Shown here: positions 1 through 4,701 of the stretch, piece after piece
How the letters are laid out: each line of letters starts with the position of its first letter
Numbering within the stretch: position 1 is the stretch's first letter
NCBI GenBank assembly: GCA_964398915.1
Contig: CAYNOR010000044.1
Span: 1 to 7,493 of the forward strand
Length of the DNA: 7,493 nucleotides
Direction: 5' to 3'
DNA from: Tichowtungia sp964398915
GTDB lineage: Bacteria; Verrucomicrobiota; Kiritimatiellia; Kiritimatiellales; Tichowtungiaceae
Made by a program: the position numbers and the translations under genes
Notes under the pieces: generated by a model
The model's database searches: none
What the model was told of the DNA's origin: nothing
Seen by the model: only the letters and a program-made list of their open reading frames with translations

Positions 1-46
1 TACTCACTTCGGAATCTCTCCTTTCCAAAGTGACAACCTATATCAG

Positions 47-100
47 GACCGGACAGTTCACCCTCTCACTCCCACACCCACACACTCCCATACTCCCCCG
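47..100 (+). repeat. Dispersed CA/C-rich repeat, copy 1
   Basis: A low-complexity tract built from CTCCC, CACACCC and CACTCCC units (56-100) is preceded by GACCGGACAGTT. The same arrangement is seen at 7298-7348 (GACCGGGACACTT, then CTCTCA, then CA/C-rich units), so the similarity extends into non-repetitive flanking sequence. A related tract in the opposite orientation lies at 2587-2657. All three lie outside genes. Confidence 0.5.
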
Positions 101-116
101 TCCACCCGGCGCGGGT

Positions 117-203
117 CAGGAGGCAGGGAACCGCAACCAAACAGAGAATGTAGGCAGAATAATTAAGGGCAGAATAATTTTTACTCACACTCCCTGCCTC
201 CTG
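117..203. repeat. Long inverted repeat enclosing 12-bp direct repeats
   Basis: Arms at 117-129 (CAGGAGGCAGGGA) and 191-203 are a perfect 13-bp inverted repeat. Three further outer pairs follow one mismatch. The 61-base interior contains the 12-mer GGCAGAATAATT twice, at 153-164 and 168-179, a 15-bp period. The CAGGAGGCAGG core of the arm recurs at 7226-7236 in another intergenic repeat. This has the look of a dispersed intergenic element (REP/MITE-like) that could fold as RNA. There is no transposase and no obvious target duplication. Confidence 0.55.
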
Positions 204-338
204 CCCCCTGTAGATGCGGGCGGTGACCGCGCCGGAGGAGATCAGCGATTGTAAAAACAATACGCATTCTGTTTATTTTGTATCCGAGGTATAGAGATTC
301 GCGATATCTTGTGGTGTGTAAACCGAAGTTGATTGTTT

Positions 339-2576
339 ATGAAACATTCTTTGTGGAGCTCAGTTTCCTTTGAACCGGACTCGTATTCTCTGTTTCGAGG
401 AACCTTTTCGCTGGCGGAAAACCGCGGCATTGAATTGCGCGTGACCGGCGCTTCGTGGTACCAGGCCTGGCTGGATGGTAAGCCTTTGCTGGAGGGGCCG
501 CATCGCTATGCGCTCGATTTTCCCGAGTACCAGCGGCAATGCGTCGAACTCCCGGCAGGGCGGCATGTGCTGGCTTTCCACGTCCACCACATCGGTATCG
601 AAACGCGTATTCTGAAGGATACCCCCCCGTTTATACGGTGCCGGATTTCCGCTGAATCGGCGGAGATTCCCGTGGAGTGGAAGTCGTTGGCTCTCGCATC
701 GCAAACCGCCGCGGCCCGGAGGATCAATCCGCAACTCGGCTGGATTGAATGGCGCGATACACGCAAGGAACCCGACGGATGGGAACAGCCCGGATTTGAT
801 GACGCGGCCTGGGGTGTGCCGCATTTCGAGGCTTCTCCGCTGGCCGAGCCGGTGGAGGCCAGGCTGGGTCCGGTGAGCACCTTTGAGATTCCCTTAAAGC
901 CGGTGGCGGAAGGGCCGCTGGCCACAACCTTCGGATATCGCCTCGATGAACCTGCTTTTATATTCCACTCGCGCGATCGCGTATGCACCGAGTTGCCCCC
1001 GCGGGGGGTCTGGCGGCGCTACGATCTCGGGCGCGTGCGTCTGGGGCGGCCTTCCATCACGCTCGATGTGCCCCCCGGCACCGAGATCCAGATGGCCTGT
1101 TCCGAATCCTTAACCGACGGGCGCGTATCGCCATACATTCCGCTTTCGGGCGGGGCCTCCTGCAACCTCGATCACTTCATTGCGCGCGGCGGCATACAGG
1201 TATTCCGTCCCCTTACGCCAAAGGGCGGGCGCTTTCTGGAAGTGCATGTGCTGCATCCCGACGGGCCGATCCGCTTCGTGAACGAACTCTATCTCGAGCG
1301 CGGCTATCACGCGCCGACTCAGGCGGCTTTCGCGTGCGGCGACGAATTGCTCGAACAGATTTGGCGGGTCGGTGTGGAGACTTACCGAAGTTGCTCCGAA
1401 GATGCGCTGATCGATAACCCGACGCGCGAGCGCGGCCAATGGGTCGGCGATGTGGCCTCGGTGGGTATGGCGATTTCATCCGTCGCTTTCCACGATCTGC
1501 GGCTTTGCCGCCGCGCCCTCGTGCAGGCCGCCCAGTGTCCGCGCGAAGACGGACTCGTTGCGGGCATGTCGCCGGGCGGGTGCGTCTATTTACCGACCTA
1601 TGCGTTCCAGTGGCCGGTGGCCGCAATGAGCTATTTTCAAAAAACCGGCGACCGCAGTTTGCTGGAGGAATTGTGGCCTTCCGCCGAAGCGAATATGAAA
1701 GCCATCTGTGTGTTTCTCCGCGAAGAGGGCCTCCATAACGTGGCCGGATGGAACTTTGTCGACTGGGGCTATGTCCCCGAAGAAGGGCCTGTCGATACCG
1801 CCTGCAACCTCCATTTTCTATGGGCGCTTCGATCCATGTCGGCCTGGGCAAAACAGGTCGGGCGGGGCAGCGAAGCCTACGATGCCCTGGCGTGCCGGAT
1901 GTCCGGGGTTTTACGCAACCGGATTTCAACGCGCCGGGCAGATGGCGGCTGGGATGCCGTCGGCTATCATTGCGTTACACTCGCGATGACTCTTGGTCTT
2001 ATTGAGAACGAGGCGGAGGGGTTGAGTTTTCTGCGGCGGCATATCGAATCGTGCTTCCCAAACCATCCGGATGCCCCGCGCAATGCCGATCCCGCGGTGG
2101 TCGAACGGCGGCTCATCACGCCGTACTTTGCACACTATGTCCTGCCGCTGTTCATCGAACGCGGGCAGATGGATTTTGCACTGGAACAATACCGTACCTG
2201 CTGGGGATGGATGCTGCAAGGCGGACGCACGACCTGGGTCGAAGTCTTCGATACGCGCTGGAGCCATTCCCATCAGTGGGCCGGGTGCCCGACCTGGCAG
2301 CTTTCTGTCTATGGGCTCGGGCTTCATCCGCGACGTGATCTCGGTGCGGACACGTTCGAACTGCGCCTTCGGCCCGGCTCGTTGCCGGCTGCACGGGGGC
2401 GCCTTCCTCATCCGTCCGGCGGCTGGGTCAGGGTGGAGTGGAAAAGAGAGGGGGCGTCCATCCGTTACGTCATCGAATGCGATACGCCCTTGCGGCTGAT
2501 GCGGTCTGGCGGAGAATTTTGCGACATCAACGGATCATGGGCGATGGAACTATCCGCGACCGGAGAAGAAAAATAG
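339..2576 (+). CDS. GH78-like alpha-L-rhamnosidase (745 aa)
   Basis: Predicted to hydrolyse terminal alpha-L-rhamnose from oligosaccharides or glycosides. Residues 1-100 and about 100-300 look like two beta-sandwich domains. Roughly 325-660 is the alpha/alpha six-hairpin catalytic barrel, and 661-745 a C-terminal beta domain. The GH78 signature is seen as DNPTRERGQWVGD (359-371), with Asp359 and Glu364 in the places of the family's conserved acidic residues. WVEVFDTRWSHSHQW (633-647) carries Glu635, the likely general base, and the usual His-rich loop. WNFVDWG is the expected aromatic motif. No signal peptide is seen, so it probably acts in the cytoplasm on imported fragments. The frame is open only from 333, because TGA is at 330-332. 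I prefer ATG339 over TTG333, although neither has a clear Shine-Dalgarno. It is convergent with the IclR gene and lacks the motif shared by the other promoters. A different GH78-related specificity cannot be excluded. Confidence 0.85.
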   Translation: MKHSLWSSVSFEPDSYSLFRGTFSLAENRGIELRVTGASWYQAWLDGKPLLEGPHRYALDFPEYQRQCVELPAGRHVLAFHVHHIGIETRILKDTPPFIRCRISAESAEIPVEWKSLALASQTAAARRINPQLGWIEWRDTRKEPDGWEQPGFDDAAWGVPHFEASPLAEPVEARLGPVSTFEIPLKPVAEGPLATTFGYRLDEPAFIFHSRDRVCTELPPRGVWRRYDLGRVRLGRPSITLDVPPGTEIQMACSESLTDGRVSPYIPLSGGASCNLDHFIARGGIQVFRPLTPKGGRFLEVHVLHPDGPIRFVNELYLERGYHAPTQAAFACGDELLEQIWRVGVETYRSCSEDALIDNPTRERGQWVGDVASVGMAISSVAFHDLRLCRRALVQAAQCPREDGLVAGMSPGGCVYLPTYAFQWPVAAMSYFQKTGDRSLLEELWPSAEANMKAICVFLREEGLHNVAGWNFVDWGYVPEEGPVDTACNLHFLWALRSMSAWAKQVGRGSEAYDALACRMSGVLRNRISTRRADGGWDAVGYHCVTLAMTLGLIENEAEGLSFLRRHIESCFPNHPDAPRNADPAVVERRLITPYFAHYVLPLFIERGQMDFALEQYRTCWGWMLQGGRTTWVEVFDTRWSHSHQWAGCPTWQLSVYGLGLHPRRDLGADTFELRLRPGSLPAARGRLPHPSGGWVRVEWKREGASIRYVIECDTPLRLMRSGGEFCDINGSWAMELSATGEEK

Positions 2577-2586
2577 CCGCCGGATG

Positions 2587-2657
2587 GAGAGAGAGTTTGT
2601 GTGGGAGTGGGAGAGAGTTTGTGGGTAAGTGAGTTTGTGAGTAAGTGAGTGTGGGAG
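2587..2657 (-). repeat. Dispersed GT/GA-rich repeat, copy 2 (inverted)
   Basis: A low-complexity tract follows the rhamnosidase stop. GAGAGAGTTTGTG occurs at 2589-2601 and 2611-2623, GTAAGTGAGT at 2625-2634 and 2641-2650, and GTGGGAG at both ends. The 23 bases at 2620-2642 are the exact reverse complement of 7319-7341. This ties it to the repeat at the right end of the window and, more loosely, to the CA-rich tract at 56-100. It has no coding potential and lies between the two convergent genes. Confidence 0.55.
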
Positions 2658-2689
2658 TCTCGAACAGCTCACACACGCACATACGTATC

Positions 2690-2706
2690 GCAGGCTTCCA
2701 GCCTGC
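2690..2706. repeat. Small hairpin between convergent genes, possible bidirectional terminator
   Basis: GCAGGCT-TCC-AGCCTGC is a perfect 7-bp stem with a 3-base loop, placed between the rhamnosidase (+) and IclR (-) stop codons. A T-rich run (2722-2730) follows 15 bases later on the + strand. That is too far for a textbook intrinsic terminator, and the - strand side has no T tract. From memory, very similar 'gcaggctggaagcctgc' palindromes are widely scattered in PVC-type genomes, so it may be a repeat unit rather than a dedicated terminator. Confidence 0.35.
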
Positions 2707-2731
2707 TCAAAACGGCTACACATTTTTTATT

Positions 2732-3496
2732 TTACTGGAGAAGTTGATAGCCGAGTTTGGCAGACAGTTCAGCGGCGGCTTTTTTGACCTGCGCCGCGAC
2801 GGTTGCGATTTTGTCTTTGGTTACGGTATGCACCGACGCGGTAATTCCAAGCGCATCGACCGTTTTCCCGAACGCGTTGACGACCGGCGCAGCGATGCAG
2901 CGGGCGCCGAGCATGTATTCCTCTTCGTCGAGCGCATAGCCGTTCCGGCGGGTTTCTTCGATGCCGGCCAGCACGGCCTCGACTGTGCGATGCGTGTTTT
3001 TGGTGTGTGAGGTCAGCTCCAATTGATGGCAGAAGGTTGCGGGGTCGGCAACGCTGTAGGCGAGGAAAACTTTTCCAGTGGCGGAACAGTGCAGGTCGAC
3101 GAGGGTGCCAGGGCGCGCGGCAATGCGGATCGGATGAGGGCTGTCGCATACTTCAATCAACATCGACTTGGTTCCGGTCAGCACGGCGAGATGGGAGGTT
3201 TCATCGGTATCGGCTGAAAGGGATTGGAGTATGGGGCGGGCATAGCCGCGGATATCGAAGCTGTCGAGCGCCTTGACGCCCAGCTGGACAATCGCGCTGC
3301 CCAACACAAAGGATTTATCATCCTTTTGCACCAAATAATCGGACTGCAGTAATGTTTGCGTGATGCGTAACGCGGTGGTGCGGGGGATTGCCAGTTTTCT
3401 GGAAATCTCTTTCAGCGGGCAGCCGTTGGCACTGTTGGAGACAAGGTTAATGACCTGACAGGCTTTTCCAAGATTTGGAATAAAATACGTTTTCAT
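2732..3496 (-). CDS. IclR-family transcriptional regulator (254 aa)
   Basis: A DNA-binding regulator with a small-molecule sensor domain. Residues 8-70 form the winged helix-turn-helix, with PLKEISRKLAIPRTTALRI (27-45) as the helix-turn-helix and the recognition helix at about 38-50. Residues 80-254 form the IclR effector-binding domain, with the family hallmarks LHCSATGKVFLAY (135-147) and RRNGYALDEEEYMLGARC (183-200). Length is typical for the family. I chose ATG3496 (MKTYFIPNLGKA) over ATG3523. A TTGAGT/TATACT promoter falls between and over the two, and would place the transcript start almost on ATG3496. No Shine-Dalgarno precedes either start, so the message may be leaderless. It is divergent from the secreted-protein genes and a likely local regulator of them. 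The motif in its own promoter suggests autoregulation. The effector is unknown; a sugar-acid or rhamnose catabolite is a guess from context. Confidence 0.92.
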   Translation of the reverse strand: MKTYFIPNLGKACQVINLVSNSANGCPLKEISRKLAIPRTTALRITQTLLQSDYLVQKDDKSFVLGSAIVQLGVKALDSFDIRGYARPILQSLSADTDETSHLAVLTGTKSMLIEVCDSPHPIRIAARPGTLVDLHCSATGKVFLAYSVADPATFCHQLELTSHTKNTHRTVEAVLAGIEETRRNGYALDEEEYMLGARCIAAPVVNAFGKTVDALGITASVHTVTKDKIATVAAQVKKAAAELSAKLGYQLLQ

Positions 3497-3502
3497 GGCG
3501 GC

Positions 3503-3530
3503 AGTATATTCACATATGGACATTACTCAA
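3503..3530 (-). promoter_or_regulatory. Predicted sigma70-type promoter of the IclR gene
   Basis: Read on the - strand: -35 TTGAGT (3525-3530), 16-bp spacer, -10 TATACT (3503-3508, five of six consensus bases). The predicted transcript start falls about six bases downstream, at or next to ATG3496. The candidate operator occupies the spacer exactly. Confidence 0.5.
3509..3521 (-). promoter_or_regulatory. Candidate IclR autoregulatory operator (site 1)
   Basis: On the - strand this reads GTCCATATGTGAA followed by TA. It matches site 2 (GTCCATATATGAA, 3638-3650) at 12 of 13 positions, or 14 of 15 with the next two bases. It is close to the palindrome TCCATATATGGA and fills the spacer between the predicted -35 and -10 boxes, where a bound repressor would block RNA polymerase. 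Confidence 0.5.
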
Positions 3531-3590
3531 GTTGCTGGTATAACAAAAAGGGCTCTGAAAATTACATTCTCACCGAGCACCATGTGTCTT

Positions 3591-3621
3591 AACAGTAAGG
3601 AGTTGGAAATACGTTACTGTT
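3591..3621. promoter_or_regulatory. 8-bp spaced inverted repeat in the divergent promoter region
   Basis: AACAGTAA (3591-3598) and TTACTGTT (3614-3621) are perfect complementary arms separated by 15 bases. It lies in the gap between the IclR gene and the 251-aa gene, just before the TATGGAC sites. It could be the binding site of a second regulator, or an RNA hairpin. It is unrelated in sequence to the TATGGAC motif. Confidence 0.3.
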
Positions 3622-3637
3622 TTGCCGGAGACGAAGC

Positions 3638-3683
3638 GTCCATATATGAATAAAAGCGAAATAATTTAAACATAAATATGGAC
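3638..3683 (+). promoter_or_regulatory. Two-site operator module upstream of the 251-aa gene (sites 2 and 3)
   Basis: Site 2 is GTCCATATATGAA (3638-3650) and site 3 is CATAAATATGGAC (3671-3683). Counting the 12-mers TCCATATATGAA (3639-3650) and CATAAATATGGA (3671-3682), the sites start 32 bp apart, about three helical turns. An AAATA element sits at 3659-3663 between them. The same architecture, with the same 32-bp spacing, recurs at 7355-7399. The module ends 51 bases before the ribosome binding site of the 251-aa gene. I infer binding by the divergent IclR protein, because site 2 is nearly identical to the site in the iclR promoter. The core promoter for the rightward transcript is not clear. 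Confidence 0.5.
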
Positions 3684-3734
3684 AGCTGAACTTCTGTTTT
3701 CTCTAATAGGATATCTGGGGGATAGCGTGCATAT

Positions 3735-3743
3735 AAAGGAGGG
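3735..3743 (+). promoter_or_regulatory. Strong ribosome binding site of the 251-aa gene
   Basis: AAAGGAGGG lies six bases before ATG3750, a near-perfect Shine-Dalgarno. This contrasts with the absent or weak ones of the other genes in the window and suggests the small secreted protein is made in quantity. Confidence 0.8.
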
Positions 3744-3749
3744 AAAAAG

Positions 3750-4505
3750 ATGAAGAAAATGGTATGGATGGGATTGGTAATGGCGGCGGTGGGTGTGGCA
3801 CAGGCTGGAGTGATCTTTCACGACGATTTTACTACGGATGATGGATCGTGGCTGGGTGATGGAGACTTGACGGTTTCCGGCGGCGCGGCCAGCTCCAGTG
3901 CAGATGGCGACCAGTCGTTCTTGAAATATTTCACACCTCAAACGCTGGCTGTCGGCGATTCGATAGAACTCACCTGGGAGGCGAAAGTCACTTCTTGGGG
4001 GGCAACGCAGAATTTAGGCCGTTTGGGGCTTATCAACTCGAAGGGAACAAAAATCACCGGCGACACCGCCTATGAAGATGCGGCGTTGAGCAATGATACT
4101 GGATACGGTTTCTTTGTAAATGACTTGCGGGATAACTCCAGCCCCTGGGCGTCTTATGTTTTTGCGAAGCGTACTGTTGCCAATAAAGTTCTGGTGGCCA
4201 CTAGTTCCTTTGGCATGATTCTTGCAACGGTGAGTGATACCTATTCTACGATGGGAACCGGCACATGGACCCCTACACAAACAATTCGCATGACCCGCAC
4301 CGCTACGGGCTGGGATCTTTACACGGTAATGGGGGGCGTCGAAGGCAAAGAAACATTTCCGGCTATGACTCAGACAGCTACGTCTATTGTCGATGCTTCG
4401 CCGGAGACCACGTTTGACGGTGTTTTCTTTTGGTTTAATTCCGGTGCGCCATCGGGGGACGTGTCTTCGATCCGCAATGTGACACTGACTGTTACTTCTA
4501 AATAG
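3750..4505 (+). CDS. Small secreted beta-rich protein, stand-alone version of its neighbour's N-terminal domain (251 aa)
   Basis: I do not recognise a named family. Residues 1-19 (MKKMVWMGLVMAAVGVAQA) are a clear Sec signal peptide with an AQA cleavage site. The mature protein begins GVIFHDDF and is Gly/Ser/Thr-rich with alternating beta-type segments, resembling a LamG or concanavalin-like beta-sandwich. It is clearly homologous to residues 26-264 of the next gene's product. Shared blocks are FLKYF-x2-QTL-x2-G-x-SI, a G-x2-NS-x-G/K segment, ITxDxAYxxAALxNxTGYxxF, and TRTxxGWxxY near the C-terminus. It ends at this domain: no linker, propeller, lipobox or sorting signal is visible, so it is probably released or periplasmic. 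It is the first gene after the two-site operator module and has an excellent Shine-Dalgarno. It could be a carbohydrate-binding or accessory partner of the downstream protein; that role is inference. Confidence 0.85.
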   Translation: MKKMVWMGLVMAAVGVAQAGVIFHDDFTTDDGSWLGDGDLTVSGGAASSSADGDQSFLKYFTPQTLAVGDSIELTWEAKVTSWGATQNLGRLGLINSKGTKITGDTAYEDAALSNDTGYGFFVNDLRDNSSPWASYVFAKRTVANKVLVATSSFGMILATVSDTYSTMGTGTWTPTQTIRMTRTATGWDLYTVMGGVEGKETFPAMTQTATSIVDASPETTFDGVFFWFNSGAPSGDVSSIRNVTLTVTSK

Positions 4506-4527
4506 GCAAAGATCGGCCTGTATATTA

Positions 4528-4542
4528 AGTGAATTATTCACT
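4528..4542. promoter_or_regulatory. 15-bp palindrome AGTGAAT-T-ATTCACT
   Basis: Perfect 7-bp arms around a single central base, 22 bases after the stop of the 251-aa gene. It could be a regulator binding site for the downstream gene or a weak RNA hairpin. There is no following T tract, so it is not a standard terminator. Confidence 0.35.
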
Positions 4543-4549
4543 CAGCAAG

Positions 4550-4574
4550 TCGGACGAAAATGACAGCCGTCCGA
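4550..4574 (+). other. GC-rich hairpin between the two secreted-protein genes
   Basis: TCGGACG (4550-4556) pairs with CGTCCGA (4568-4574) across an 11-base loop. It directly follows the 15-bp palindrome in the 196-base gap between the paralogous genes. No U-run follows, so it may stabilise or partly attenuate the message rather than end it. A second, weaker inverted repeat (TGGACAA 4624-4630 / TTGTCCA 4673-4679) lies further on. I see no promoter in the gap that I would defend. Confidence 0.35.
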
Positions 4575-4701
4575 AGGTGGGCAGGCGCTTTACCCTGTGA
4601 AACAAGGAGCATGGCGAAGGGGCTGGACAAAATAGGATGATTCATTAAAAAAAATGGATCGCCTGTTTGAGCTTGTCCAAAGAATATAAGCGGGGTGAAG
4701 T

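Larger units (their letters stand above)
1..338. other. Gene-free, repeat-rich region upstream of the rhamnosidase gene
   Basis: I see no convincing gene here. The only sizeable reading frame (30-254) is a translation of C-rich and CA-rich repeats and has no ribosome binding site. The stretch holds a CA/C-rich tract (56-100), a long inverted repeat enclosing two direct repeats (117-203), a GC-rich small dyad GCGGTGACCGC (220-230) and an AT-rich dyad ATTGT-AAAA-ACAAT (248-261). The last 90 bases are AT-richer and should contain the promoter of the downstream gene, but no -35/-10 pair stands out. The TATGGAC motif found elsewhere in the window is absent. Confidence 0.6.

Noticed and set aside
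1..33. Possible C-terminus of an upstream gene (10 codons then TGA at 31-33)
   Set aside because: Too short to recognise or distinguish from chance; the preceding sequence would be needed.
30..254. Open frame of 74 codons at the left end
   Set aside because: It translates the CA/C-rich repeats and the inverted repeat, with no ribosome site and no recognisable protein.
1213..1929. Arg/Pro-rich open frame on the - strand (238 codons) opposite the rhamnosidase
   Set aside because: The low-complexity basic composition is typical of an out-of-frame reading of GC-rich coding DNA, and the sense strand carries the GH78 motifs.
2687..2732. CRISPR, tRNA or riboswitch in the intergenic gaps
   Set aside because: None of the gaps shows regularly spaced repeats, a cloverleaf or a known aptamer pattern; the repeats seen are irregular low-complexity tracts.
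4611..4640. Nine-codon frame after AAGGAG in the gap between the secreted genes
   Set aside because: The ribosome site is only one base from the ATG and the frame ends after nine codons; no support as a leader peptide.
4641..4658. TTCAT-N8-ATGGA before the propeller gene as a further operator site
   Set aside because: The half-sites are separated by eight bases instead of two, and the centre is a run of A. It resembles the motif only loosely, although GGACAAAATAGGA at 4625-4637 is reminiscent of site 5.
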